Positions 18,639-27,370 of a stretch of DNA of 64,000 nt are shown piece by piece. The stretch is from Commensalibacter nepenthis (lineage in GTDB: Bacteria > Pseudomonadota > Alphaproteobacteria > Acetobacterales > Acetobacteraceae). The notes below the pieces were generated by a model that saw only the letters and a program-made list of their open reading frames with translations, was not told the DNA's origin and did not search any database. Every line of letters starts with the position of its first letter. Position 1 is the stretch's first letter. Where the stretch lies: assembly GCF_029953305.1 (NCBI RefSeq), contig NZ_JASBAN010000001.1, forward strand, positions 2,101,001 to 2,165,000. The letters are read 5' to 3'. Both the position numbers and the translations under genes were made by a program.

Positions 18639-19775
18639 ATGAGCGATCCAGTTTCCTTATTACAAGAACTGATCCGTTGTCCATCGGTTACCCCACAAGA
18701 TGCTGGTGCACAAGATGTTTTAAAGGCACGATTAAAAAAATTAGGATTTGAGATTTTTGATCTGCCTTATGGGGAAGGTCAAGATCGTATTCTTAATTTC
18801 TTTGCACGATACGGCACAGGGCATCCTCACTTTTGTTTTGCAGGGCATACCGATGTTGTTCCTGCGGGAAAAAGTAATTGGGATAATGATCCTTTTTCTG
18901 CTGAAATTATTGACGATATCATCTACGGGCGTGGTGCTTGTGATATGAAAGGTGGCATTGCTGCCTTTATATCGGCTGTCGAAGATTTTTTATCTAAACA
19001 AAATAATTTTTCTGGTTCTTTGAGTTTTTTAATTACAGGGGATGAAGAGGGTCCTGGAATTAATGGCACGGTTAAAGTATTGGAATGGATGCAAACGCAT
19101 CATCATATTCCTGATTTTTGTTTAGTAGGTGAACCAACATCTGCACAAATCTTGGGGGATGTGATTAAAATCGGTCGTCGAGGCAGTTTAAATGCGGTAA
19201 TTGAAGTTGAAGGAACGCAAGGACATGTTGCGTATCCGCATCTAGCTGATAACCCTATTCATAAATTAATGATGATTTTGACATCGTTAACACAACCCGT
19301 GTTGGATAATGGTAATGAGTGGTTTCAACCATCTTCTGTGCAAGTGACTTCTATTGATGTTGGTAATGTCGTTACGAATTTAATTCCAGCCACTGCGACG
19401 GCGCGTATTAATATTCGTTTTAATAATTTACATACAGGCACGGCTTTAAAAGGTTGGATTGCTACACAATGTCATCGTGTTGCAGAACATTGTAAGATTG
19501 ATGTGGCCATTTCTGGTGAGGCTTTTTTTACTGATCCTGGTAAAGAAGTCAGCGCTCTTTGTGAAGCCATTCATAAGGTTAATCAGGTAAAACCTCGTTT
19601 AGATACGGGTGGAGGCACTTCTGATGCTCGATTTATTTCACAATATTGTGCTGTTGCAGAATTTGGTCTCGTTGGACAGACCATGCATAAAGTCAATGAG
19701 GCTGTATCGATCCAGGATTTAAAGCAATTAAGTATGATTTATTTGAGTGTCATAGATATATTATTTAATAAATAA
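18639..19775 (+). CDS. dapE: Succinyl-diaminopimelate desuccinylase
   Basis: DapE hydrolyses N-succinyl-LL-diaminopimelate to LL-diaminopimelate. It is an M20-family dizinc enzyme of normal length (378 residues). The metal and catalytic motifs are visible: FAGHTDVVPAG (His70, Asp72), YGRGACDMKGG, ITGDEEGPGINGT with the catalytic Glu pair, and the C-terminal GGGTSDARF. The dimerisation lid domain lies between about residues 180 and 290. A Shine-Dalgarno-like AAAAGGGG precedes the ATG. Confidence 0.95.
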   Translation: MSDPVSLLQELIRCPSVTPQDAGAQDVLKARLKKLGFEIFDLPYGEGQDRILNFFARYGTGHPHFCFAGHTDVVPAGKSNWDNDPFSAEIIDDIIYGRGACDMKGGIAAFISAVEDFLSKQNNFSGSLSFLITGDEEGPGINGTVKVLEWMQTHHHIPDFCLVGEPTSAQILGDVIKIGRRGSLNAVIEVEGTQGHVAYPHLADNPIHKLMMILTSLTQPVLDNGNEWFQPSSVQVTSIDVGNVVTNLIPATATARINIRFNNLHTGTALKGWIATQCHRVAEHCKIDVAISGEAFFTDPGKEVSALCEAIHKVNQVKPRLDTGGGTSDARFISQYCAVAEFGLVGQTMHKVNEAVSIQDLKQLSMIYLSVIDILFNK

Positions 19776-19793
19776 TCAGAACTAGAACAAAGT

Positions 19794-20426
19794 ATGAGGG
19801 TAAAAGTGAAAAGCACTATTCGTGGAATGTTTATGTTAGGGAGAGGGAAACGTGAAGGAATTCATGAATTTTCCAATAGCTCTGATTCTGTTTTAAGTGC
19901 TTTGGCTCCTTGGATTGCATTGGCAGTTGCTGTTAATCTTTTACCAATATTGATGATGCGCTTCAAAGATATACATGCAGTTTCAATCAGTATCTCTATG
20001 TTCTTGGTCAAGATTTGCTGCTTGCTTGTCACTGTTGGAGTTATTCATTTTTTTGCAAGTTTATGGAACAATGAAGTCAATTGGAAACAAACGGTTGTTG
20101 CCATTTTATGGTGCTTTTGGGTTCCGATTTTAGATTTCTTTTTGTTTTTTATCATTGCTGGACTCTTATTTTCTGGGTTGCCTAATATTTTTATGGCTTT
20201 ATTTGGGTTGGCCAGCGTTTTATATATAGCTTACAGTGTTTGGCTCAGCTGGTTTGTGATTAAGGTTGGTCTACAAACAACCGCCTCAAGATCGATTGCA
20301 ATTGTGGTCAGTCTGATTATATCTAGTACGGTTATTTATAGTATTTTTGTTGCGTGTAATTATTCATACATGGCGCAAATGGCTCAAGAATTACAGCAAC
20401 AAATTGAGCAAGCTAAGTCTCATTAA
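19794..20426 (+). CDS. Five-helix membrane protein, Yip1-like topology
   Basis: This protein of up to 210 residues has five hydrophobic segments (about residues 39-56, 62-88, 97-124, 128-156 and 162-188) and a short polar N-terminus. The layout and the spacing of the helices recall the Yip1/DUF1282 group, but no diagnostic motif is certain. GTG 19806 is a good alternative start, since GAGGG at 19797-19800 lies just before it. The last 14 bases overlap the convergent truA gene. Its position after dapE does not reveal a role. Confidence 0.6.
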   Translation: MRVKVKSTIRGMFMLGRGKREGIHEFSNSSDSVLSALAPWIALAVAVNLLPILMMRFKDIHAVSISISMFLVKICCLLVTVGVIHFFASLWNNEVNWKQTVVAILWCFWVPILDFFLFFIIAGLLFSGLPNIFMALFGLASVLYIAYSVWLSWFVIKVGLQTTASRSIAIVVSLIISSTVIYSIFVACNYSYMAQMAQELQQQIEQAKSH

Positions 20427-21201
20427 TAAATGGATCGGTTGGATAAATGACTTCGGTCAGAAATAATCCAGATGCAGGTGCTGTGATGCCAGCAGCTCTA
20501 CGATCTTTTGCCTGAAGGATTGTATAAGCTTGATCTTCTGACCAATGACCGTCACCGATCATTTTGAGTGTTCCAACCATATTTCTGACTTGATGGTGTA
20601 AAAAAGAACGGGCTTCTGGTTCAAAATAAATCAAATCGTCTTTTTGATAAATCTCAAAACGATCAAGTTTACGAATGGGTGAGTTCGCTTGGCACGCGGT
20701 TGCTCTGTAAGATGTAAAATCATGCAGCCCAAGTAAGCGTTGAGCGGCTCTATACATCTTGCCGACATCTAATGGTTTACGCACATGCCAAACATAATTC
20801 ACATTCAAAGCAGGTCTGCTGTGACGGTTGAGAATAATATACTGATATTTACGCTGTGTGGCAGTGAACCGTGCATTCCATTCCAAATTAACTTGAGCTG
20901 CTTGTAAAATGGCTATGGCATGGGGTTTCATATAATGATTTAACCCATCACATATTTTTTTTGCATTTAACGGCATAGAAGCTGGAAAATCTAAATGGGC
21001 AACTTGTCCCAGTGCATGAACGCCAGAATCAGTCCGTCCTGCGGTGATAGAGCTGACTTTAAATTGGTTGTTACATAATTTTTCAGCGGCTTCTTCAAGG
21101 ATTTGTTGAACGGATAAGCCACTTTTTTGGCGTTGCCAGCCGACGAGTTCTGTGCCGTCATATTCGATTTTGACAGCCCATCGTTGAATATCGATTGTCA
21201 T
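20413..21201 (-). CDS. truA: tRNA pseudouridine(38-40) synthase TruA
   Basis: TruA isomerises uridines 38-40 in the anticodon arm of many tRNAs. The catalytic aspartate is Asp58 in AGRTDSGVHALGQVAHLD. The YDGTELVGWQRQ start and RSFLHHQVRNMVGTL near the C-terminus are also characteristic. At 262 residues its length is normal. Its ATG shares base 21201 with the stop codon of fmt (TAATG), a coupled arrangement. The 3' end runs into the convergent membrane-protein gene. Confidence 0.95.
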   Translation of the reverse strand: MTIDIQRWAVKIEYDGTELVGWQRQKSGLSVQQILEEAAEKLCNNQFKVSSITAGRTDSGVHALGQVAHLDFPASMPLNAKKICDGLNHYMKPHAIAILQAAQVNLEWNARFTATQRKYQYIILNRHSRPALNVNYVWHVRKPLDVGKMYRAAQRLLGLHDFTSYRATACQANSPIRKLDRFEIYQKDDLIYFEPEARSFLHHQVRNMVGTLKMIGDGHWSEDQAYTILQAKDRRAAGITAPASGLFLTEVIYPTDPFINET

Positions 21202-22139
21202 TATAGCCCTAGAATTGTACCAGAATTAAGCGTATTGCCCCTGAGGAAATCTTGCACAGACATGGCTTTTTTACCAGCGAGTTGCACTTCTAATAATTCT
21301 ATTCTGTTATGATCGCCACAAGTGACCAACAAGCGATTTGACGTTTGAGTAACAGTTCCTGCCATAGCCGAGCTTTTATCTTGGCTGGGTGTTGCTTTGG
21401 TAACTTTAAGTAAGCTACCATCAAATTTGGTATAAGTCCCTGGCCAAGGAGTTAATGCACGTATTTGTTGATCTATTTCTTTGGCGCTTAAATTCCAATC
21501 AATTTTTCCATCTTCTTTGGTTAATTGACGGGCATATATCATGCCTTTTTCAGGTTGAGGCGTTGCAATCAAAGAAGGGTTCGTAGCAAGATTATTTAAA
21601 GTTTGTACGATCAATTTTCCCCCTAAAGCAGAAAGATCATCATGTAAAGATTGGGCTGTTGTTTGCGCAGTAATAGGAAGGGAATCTTCTAGGTAAACAT
21701 CCCCAGTATCCAACCCAACATCCATTTTCATGATGCTGACCCCTGATTGTTCATCCCCAGCCCAGATTGCGCTTTGAATAGGGGATGCACCACGCCAACG
21801 AGGTAAAAGGCTAGCATGGATATTTAAGCATCCTAGTCTAGGTGTCGTTAGCATTTCAAAAGGAAGGATAAGACCATAAGCAGCAACCACTGCCACATCA
21901 AGATTCAATGCTTTGAATTTTTCAAATTCTTCAGGTTGTTTTTTTAACTTAAGAGGCGCATAGACAGGAATGTTTAACGCTTCGGCTGCTTGTTGCACGG
22001 CACAAGGGCGGATTTTACGTCCTCTGCCTGCGGGGCGTGCAGGTTGACAATAAACAGCAACAATTTCATGGTCTGCTTGATGTAAAGCATGCAAAGCAGG
22101 AACCGCAAAATCAGGTGTTCCCATAAAGGCTATACGCAT
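21201..22139 (-). CDS. fmt: Methionyl-tRNA formyltransferase
   Basis: Fmt formylates initiator Met-tRNA using 10-formyl-tetrahydrofolate. The catalytic region is clear: LNIHASLLPRWRGASPIQSAIWAGDEQSG, then MDVGLDTGDVY. The N-terminus MRIAFMGTPDFAVPALHAL and a C-terminal OB-like domain complete a normal 312-residue protein. It lies between def and truA. Fmt and Def act on the same formyl group, adding it and later removing it from nascent chains. Confidence 0.96.
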   Translation of the reverse strand: MRIAFMGTPDFAVPALHALHQADHEIVAVYCQPARPAGRGRKIRPCAVQQAAEALNIPVYAPLKLKKQPEEFEKFKALNLDVAVVAAYGLILPFEMLTTPRLGCLNIHASLLPRWRGASPIQSAIWAGDEQSGVSIMKMDVGLDTGDVYLEDSLPITAQTTAQSLHDDLSALGGKLIVQTLNNLATNPSLIATPQPEKGMIYARQLTKEDGKIDWNLSAKEIDQQIRALTPWPGTYTKFDGSLLKVTKATPSQDKSSAMAGTVTQTSNRLLVTCGDHNRIELLEVQLAGKKAMSVQDFLRGNTLNSGTILGL

Positions 22140-22168
22140 TTTATATTCCTAAAGGCAGATAGTATAAA

Positions 22169-22705
22169 TTAACGATGTTTTCTTTGTTCTTTAACGACTT
22201 TACGCATAATCATATTACGTTTCAGAGAAGAAATATGATCAATAAATAAAACGCCGTCTAAATGATCTGTTTCATGTTGAATACATCTGGCCAGTAAATC
22301 ATCTGCTTCGATTTCTTGTTGCTTTCCATCCAAATCCATATAGCGTAGTTTAATTTTTTCTGGACGAATAACTTCAGAATATTGTTCAGGAACAGACAAA
22401 CAGCCTTCTTTGGCTTCGGAACACTCTTCTGATTCTTCGATAATTTCTGGATTCAGAATGATATATTGTTCTTTTTCGTCTTCTTGTTTGGCGAGATCCA
22501 TAATAAAGAACCGCAGTCCAATGCCGACTTGGGGTGCAGCAAGCCCAATGCCGTTGGCATCATACATGGTATCAAACATGATGGGGATAGTTTTTCGTAC
22601 TTCTTCAAGGTCTTTTTGTTCAACCAATCTTGCTTTTTTACGTAAGAAAGGATCTGTTGCGACTAAAATAGGTAGAATTTTAGGCGTATTTGGTTCGGTG
22701 CTCAT
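22169..22705 (-). CDS. def: Peptide deformylase
   Basis: Def removes the N-formyl group from nascent proteins and is a metal enzyme. The three family motifs are complete: GIGLAAPQVG, EGCLSVP with the metal-binding Cys, and QHETDHLDG with the two metal-binding histidines and the catalytic Glu. The 178-residue length is normal for type 1 enzymes. It is the first gene of the minus-strand def-fmt-truA set and is divergent from the Hsp20 gene. Confidence 0.96.
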   Translation of the reverse strand: MSTEPNTPKILPILVATDPFLRKKARLVEQKDLEEVRKTIPIMFDTMYDANGIGLAAPQVGIGLRFFIMDLAKQEDEKEQYIILNPEIIEESEECSEAKEGCLSVPEQYSEVIRPEKIKLRYMDLDGKQQEIEADDLLARCIQHETDHLDGVLFIDHISSLKRNMIMRKVVKEQRKHR

Positions 22706-22915
22706 GTTTGGTTTTATGCCGTTATAATTAATGTTTGTTAAGTTTTTATATAGAACATAACTCTGATATTACAATATTTTGTCGTGATGATAAATCATAA
22801 TTTTGCAGGATATGCTTGCATATCTCAGTATTTTTCTCATATTATATATAATAGTAAGTGCCATTGTGGGCTTATTTTAGTTTATGTCTCGCTCATAAAA
22901 AAGGAGGAGGCTTTC

Positions 22916-23449
22916 ATGTCAGGAAGGCTTTTTACATCGCCTATGTTCCTGGGCTTTGACCATTTGGAACAAATTTTGGAACGTGCGGCTAAATCCACAT
23001 CTGATGGATATCCGCCGTATAATATTGAACAACTTGATTCTTCAAGCCTGCGTATCACGTTGGCAGTTGCTGGTTTTATGATGGAAGATTTGCAAATCAC
23101 CCAAGAGGATAACCAGCTGGTCATACGAGGAAGACAGTGCGAAGATACAACGCAGGAACGTGTTTTTTTATATAGAGGAATTGCTGCACGACAATTTCAA
23201 CGCGCTTTTGTATTAGCAGAAGGGATCGAAGTCGAAAGTGCATGGCTTGATAACGGGTTATTGCATATTGATATTCGTCGCCCTCAACCTGAAATGAAAG
23301 TCAGACGTATTGAAATTATACAAAACTCAGCTGCTCGTAAAAAGACAGCGCCTAAAGTTCCTGCTTATAAAGGACATTTCACCGACGGGAATCGTTCCGA
23401 ACGTTCTGGTTTAGAACGCAATATCCAAACGATTGAAAAAGATAGATAA
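22916..23449 (+). CDS. Small heat-shock protein, Hsp20/alpha-crystallin family
   Basis: This ATP-independent chaperone binds unfolding proteins in the cytoplasm. The alpha-crystallin domain spans about residues 34-130: PPYNIEQLDSSSLRITLAVAGF, ITQEDNQLVIRGR, then FLYRGIAARQFQRAFVLAEGIEVESAWLDNGLLHI. The start is ATG 22916, set by the strong GGAGGAGG at 22903-22910. An upstream in-frame ATG at 22784 has no such site and would add an unconserved stretch. At 177 residues it is of the IbpA-like alphaproteobacterial type with a Lys/Arg-rich tail. A heat-shock promoter is expected in the 210-base divergent region, but I did not identify one. Confidence 0.9.
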   Translation: MSGRLFTSPMFLGFDHLEQILERAAKSTSDGYPPYNIEQLDSSSLRITLAVAGFMMEDLQITQEDNQLVIRGRQCEDTTQERVFLYRGIAARQFQRAFVLAEGIEVESAWLDNGLLHIDIRRPQPEMKVRRIEIIQNSAARKKTAPKVPAYKGHFTDGNRSERSGLERNIQTIEKDR

Positions 23450-23519
23450 AATTCTTTGATCGTATTAGGCTAAAAGTCTTGAATAATTTTTAATATCATT
23501 GATGAAAAGGATCATGAAC

Positions 23520-23786
23520 ATGAATGATCGAACTGTAAATGATAAAACCAAGCTAAGTGCAACCAGAGACGATGACAACACTGTTGACATTCGTGATTTG
23601 ACCGAGGGACAACTTAAAGCATTGGGGGTCAGTCAAATGGCATATGTTAAAATAGTCATTATTAATGGTGAAGAAGTATTCGCCATTCATGCTGCCGATG
23701 GGACGCCCATGGCTGTGGCAGATAATGCGAAAACTGCGTTTGCTGCAATTGTTCAGCATGAAATGATGCCAAGCTTTGTGAATTAG
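23520..23786 (+). CDS. DUF1150-family small protein
   Basis: This 88-residue protein is of unknown function and conserved in alphaproteobacteria, usually beside an Hsp20 gene as here. The conserved part is DIRDLTEGQLKALGVSQMAY, then YVKIVIINGEEVFAIHAADGT. I chose ATG 23520 because AAAAGG (23505-23510) sits 9 bases upstream. ATG 23514, ATG 23502 and TTG 23499 are in frame and possible. It lies 70 bases after the Hsp20 gene, so both may be induced together. A terminator follows. Confidence 0.8.
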   Translation: MNDRTVNDKTKLSATRDDDNTVDIRDLTEGQLKALGVSQMAYVKIVIINGEEVFAIHAADGTPMAVADNAKTAFAAIVQHEMMPSFVN

Positions 23787-23810
23787 CTATTATTTATTTA
23801 CAAGAATATA

Positions 23811-23841
23811 AAAAAGGAGGATTTTAACATCCTCCTTTTTT
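23811..23841. terminator. Bidirectional intrinsic terminator
   Basis: The stem AAAAAGGAGGAT / ATCCTCCTTTTT with a TTTAAC loop is flanked by A- and T-runs on either side. It can therefore stop both the plus-strand Hsp20/DUF1150 transcript and the minus-strand hpf transcript, whose genes converge here. Confidence 0.85.
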
Positions 23842-23843
23842 CT

Positions 23844-24443
23844 TTAATTTTGATTTTTCCCTGAGTCAAGCCAGACAACTTGTCCATCGATATGTCGATA
23901 TATCACATTGATGCGGCTGTTTTCAGAGTTTTTAAACATCAATACTGGGCGTTCGGATAAATCAAGATGCATGATTGCTTCATAAACAGTAAGTGTATCA
24001 ATTTCAGTTGCTTTTTCTGTGATAATGCGTTCTTTGATGGCTTGTTCAAGTTGTTCTTGGTGTGTGTTTTCTTGTTCTTCTACTTCTTGATCTGGACGGA
24101 TAATATATTGACGTCCTTCAACAAATTCATTATAAGCAGCTTTTTTCCCACGACGACTTAATAAACGACTTTTATATCGGCGCAACCGTTTGGTGATATG
24201 TTGAATAGCACTTTCAAAGGCAGCTTGGACTTCTGTTGCTGTACCTTCACTGCGAATAGATAAATCGCGGGACGCATGGACATGAATTTGACAGATATAA
24301 GAGGCGGGTAGCTTGCTAAAAGTCACAGAGACATCGATAATGTTATCAAAATATTTTTGAGTGGTTTTCTCTATCGTATCTTCAATTTTTTCATGGAACC
24401 ATTCAGGGATTTCTATTTTTTTTCCAAAAATTGATATCTTCAT
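23844..24443 (-). CDS. hpf: Ribosome hibernation promoting factor (long form)
   Basis: Long HPF binds the decoding region of idle 30S subunits and dimerises ribosomes into inactive 100S particles. The N-terminal S30AE/YfiA domain (residues 1-100) contains DVSVTFSKL, HVHASRDLSIRSEGTATEVQAAFESAIQHITKRLRRYKSRL. A charged linker leads to the C-terminal dimerisation domain (about 145-199, MHLDLSERPVLMFKNSENSRINVIYRHIDGQVVWLD, split here only for length). At 199 residues it is the long, alphaproteobacterial type. It is normally next to rpoN and ptsN, but rpoN is not present here. Confidence 0.93.
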   Translation of the reverse strand: MKISIFGKKIEIPEWFHEKIEDTIEKTTQKYFDNIIDVSVTFSKLPASYICQIHVHASRDLSIRSEGTATEVQAAFESAIQHITKRLRRYKSRLLSRRGKKAAYNEFVEGRQYIIRPDQEVEEQENTHQEQLEQAIKERIITEKATEIDTLTVYEAIMHLDLSERPVLMFKNSENSRINVIYRHIDGQVVWLDSGKNQN

Positions 24444-24637
24444 TCGTAATCTCCATTTTATTTACTTATAAGGATGTCTCTTATGGAATAGATAAAACAT
24501 CTTATAGATTTAGGTTAACGACCTCTTTCTTTTTGTGCAACATCGATTTTAAAATGATAGAAATATATTTTAAATATAACCATTTGTGATGGATTTTATA
24601 TGATATTAATGATAAAATTCGCTTTGTTTTCTAAAGG

Positions 24638-25480
24638 CTATTGCGGCACGTAAACGGTTTTTTTGATATGTTTTAAAAAGATTGTAATGGTAAAAGTCAT
24701 AATAACAAGCAATGCCCAAGAACCCCATTTTCCCGTATGCACCATGGACCATGAGGTAATTTGGTTGGGATATTTCCAAATGCCAAAGAATGTACTGATA
24801 TTCTCTGCCAACCAAATGAAAAAACCGATTAAAATAAAGGCCAGTAACAAAGGCATTTTGCGTTCACGATCATAAGGGGTAAAGACAACGGTGCTTCTTG
24901 CGTATAATCCCAGAAGAGTTGCTGCAATATACCAACGATAGTCGCCTAAAAAATGATGTGTAAAAAAATTAATGTAAATTAACAAAGAAACTATCACAGC
25001 AAATATATATGGGGGATGGTGATAGATTTTGACATCCAGTAGCCTCCATGCTTGGATGATATAACTGCCAATCGCTGCATACATAAATCCAGAGAATAAT
25101 GGCACATTCAGAATTTTAGTATATGCAAAATCTGGATAGCTCCATGAATGGATGTTCGCCGATGTTTTAAAGATTTCTAAAATAAAACCAACAATGTGAA
25201 ATAGCATAACCGCTTTAAGCTCATCCCACGTTTCCAGTTTGCTATAGACCATCCATAATTGAATTGTAATGGCAGTAATAAATAAGACATCATAACGTGG
25301 AACAATCCAAATACCATTTTTGGGGACGATAAAGATAGAAAGAAAAAATAGCCCTACAAATAAACAAGAACGTGCCTCTTTAATACCAAAGAATAGGAAC
25401 TCGACGCAAAAACGTTTCCATCCATGAAGATTGGGCAGATAAGGCGGATTAATAAGAAATTGATCTAGTTTTTGTAACAT
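24638..25480 (-). CDS. DUF817 integral membrane protein
   Basis: This polytopic protein (280 residues, about eight hydrophobic helices) matches the DUF817 pattern. It has an N-terminal FLFFGIKEARSCLFVGLFF, WDELKAVMLFHIVGFILE, FKTSANIHSWSYPDFAY, LFSGFMYAAIGSYI, then WLAENISTFFGIWKYPNQ. The several conserved Trp, His and Glu residues in or near the membrane hint at a transport or enzymatic role, but none is known. It is monocistronic and inserted between hpf and lptB, a place usually taken by rpoN in related genomes. Confidence 0.82.
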   Translation of the reverse strand: MLQKLDQFLINPPYLPNLHGWKRFCVEFLFFGIKEARSCLFVGLFFLSIFIVPKNGIWIVPRYDVLFITAITIQLWMVYSKLETWDELKAVMLFHIVGFILEIFKTSANIHSWSYPDFAYTKILNVPLFSGFMYAAIGSYIIQAWRLLDVKIYHHPPYIFAVIVSLLIYINFFTHHFLGDYRWYIAATLLGLYARSTVVFTPYDRERKMPLLLAFILIGFFIWLAENISTFFGIWKYPNQITSWSMVHTGKWGSWALLVIMTFTITIFLKHIKKTVYVPQ

Positions 25481-25605
25481 TTGTGTAAGGTCTGAGTAAG
25501 GTGCTTATAAACTATTTCAAATTTGCTGTATTAAATATCGTGCTAATGACCACGCTATTATTATGTTGTGATTTGAGTAGTAGCATGTTGATATATGTTG
25601 TAATA

Positions 25606-26379
25606 TTACATAGAGAATTTTTCACCCAAATAAACACGACGAACATCTTCATGAGCAACGACCTCTGAAGGAACACCCTCCATAAGCAATTGTCCACTAT
25701 TCATAATATAAGCACGATCGATAATTTCTAAAGTTTCTCTAACGTTATGATCTGTAATCAGCACGCCAATACCGCGATCTTTAAGATGGGAAACGAGATC
25801 ACGAATTTCTCCCACTGCAATGGGATCAATTCCAGCTAATGGTTCATCTAATAAAATATAATTTGGATCACTGGCTAAGGCTCTGGCAATTTCCAAACGA
25901 CGACGTTCACCACCCGATAAAGACAGAGAGGGGGAGCGACGTAAATGACTAATCCCAAATTCAGCCAGTAATCCATCCAATGTTTCTTGTCTTTTTGTAT
26001 AGTTAGGTTCAACGACTTCTAAAACCGCCATAATATTTTGCTCAACATTTAACCCACGAAAAATACTGGCTTCTTGAGGAAGATATCCGATCCCAAGGCG
26101 GGCCCTACGATACATGGGTAATTTGGTAATGTCTGCGCCATCAAGTTTAATAGAACCCATATCAGGTTGCACAAGACCGACAATCATATAAAAGCTGGTG
26201 GTCTTACCCGCGCCATTTGGTCCTAGTAATCCAACAGCTTCCCCACGATGAACCCGTAATGATACATTTTGAACAACGGAACGCTTTTTATAGGTTTTTC
26301 CAATATTGGTAGCAACTAATCCTTCGTTGTCTGTTGGTTGAGTAACGTAGTGGGTTGGTTTACTAGAATCAGTATTCAT
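25606..26379 (-). CDS. lptB: LPS export ABC transporter ATPase LptB
   Basis: LptB powers extraction of LPS from the inner membrane by LptFG. Walker A is GPNGAGKTT (residues 53-61), the signature is LSGGERRRLEIARAL, and Walker B is YILLDEPLAGIDPIAVGEI. These are typical of LptB, including LGIGYLPQEASIFRGLNVEQN. The 257 residues include a short Thr/Ser-rich N-terminal extension of about 18. It lies 43 bases downstream of lptA in the minus-strand kdsD-lptC-lptA-lptB set. Confidence 0.95.
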   Translation of the reverse strand: MNTDSSKPTHYVTQPTDNEGLVATNIGKTYKKRSVVQNVSLRVHRGEAVGLLGPNGAGKTTSFYMIVGLVQPDMGSIKLDGADITKLPMYRRARLGIGYLPQEASIFRGLNVEQNIMAVLEVVEPNYTKRQETLDGLLAEFGISHLRRSPSLSLSGGERRRLEIARALASDPNYILLDEPLAGIDPIAVGEIRDLVSHLKDRGIGVLITDHNVRETLEIIDRAYIMNSGQLLMEGVPSEVVAHEDVRRVYLGEKFSM

Positions 26380-26422
26380 AATGGTAAATTACCTTGTATA
26401 AAAGCAGTAACGTAAATCTTAA

Positions 26423-27370
26423 TTATTTAGGTTGATTATTGGATTCATTAGGAACCACCAATCCCTGAACACGTCGTCCAGGAGATTCAGTCATATGGGC
26501 AATGCCTGTTTTCATATTAATGATCGCGGCATTCCCGTTTAACTGGTTCGCCCCCCTAGTAATATGAACATTCCCAACAACACGAGCAATGCCAGTATCC
26601 GGCACGTAAACGCCACGATCGCCTCGAACAGTTTCAGTTTGTGTTCTGACAACAACATTGCCAAAAGCATTCACTTTTTCAAGTTTGCTGGATCGGGTCA
26701 TATCATCATTGTTATTCATAGGAGCATTTTTCTCTTTTGGATCTTTATCATCGGTGGGCTTGCTGTATCCTACTAATACATCAGCGGTGATACGACGACC
26801 ATCTTTAAGGTTTGTCACCGATGCGTCACCACGCCCAACAGACATACGGGTTTGAGAGTGATATTCCATAGCATCTTTGGCAGTCATTAAGTTTTGAGGC
26901 GTTGTTAGCTTCATATTTTTACCTGTTAACACCAATGTTGCTTGGTCGATATCATAAACCGCTTTATCTCCCCACGCTTGATCTGTATTGGTATAAATAT
27001 GCACGTGACCATACGCATTTAAACGATAGATTTCATTTGAACCAGAATCATTTTGCGTCATATCACCAGATTTTTGCCCAGCATCGCCTTCGGTTTTGGG
27101 TTGTTTATTATCATCCGTCCCTGCTTTTTTACGATATAACGCAACCAAACGATCCGCAGTCACGGTAACATTTCCCCTGACAGCTTTGGCTTGGTCGTAA
27201 GCGGTGACTGATTTATTATTTTGATTCCAATCAAATCCACCCAAAGCAGTGACCGTAATTTGTCCCCCATGGGATAAATCGATATTTTGAGCCAACACAG
27301 GTGAAAGGTTAAATACCCCCACACCCATCAATGATGTAAAAGTCAAAAATAAAGTTTGTTTCATATTCAT
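26423..27370 (-). CDS. lptA: LPS transport periplasmic protein LptA (OstA family)
   Basis: LptA forms the periplasmic bridge that carries LPS from LptC to the outer membrane. A signal peptide ends near VLAQ-N (residue 28). OstA-type beta-jellyroll repeats follow (VTADRLVALYRK, YRLNAYGHVHIYT, MEYHSQTRMSVGRGDASVT, VRGDRGVYVPDTGIARVVGNVHI). At 315 residues it is longer than the E. coli protein (185), with two acidic linkers (about 84-108 and 206-226). Its ATG overlaps the lptC stop by 4 bases, a coupled junction. A second ATG two codons in is also possible. Confidence 0.9.
   Translation of the reverse strand: MNMKQTLFLTFTSLMGVGVFNLSPVLAQNIDLSHGGQITVTALGGFDWNQNNKSVTAYDQAKAVRGNVTVTADRLVALYRKKAGTDDNKQPKTEGDAGQKSGDMTQNDSGSNEIYRLNAYGHVHIYTNTDQAWGDKAVYDIDQATLVLTGKNMKLTTPQNLMTAKDAMEYHSQTRMSVGRGDASVTNLKDGRRITADVLVGYSKPTDDKDPKEKNAPMNNNDDMTRSSKLEKVNAFGNVVVRTQTETVRGDRGVYVPDTGIARVVGNVHITRGANQLNGNAAIINMKTGIAHMTESPGRRVQGLVVPNESNNQPK

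Noticed and set aside
22784-22915. N-terminal extension of the Hsp20 gene
   Set aside because: The strong GGAGGAGG site directly before ATG 22916 and the lack of conservation upstream make 22916 the better start.
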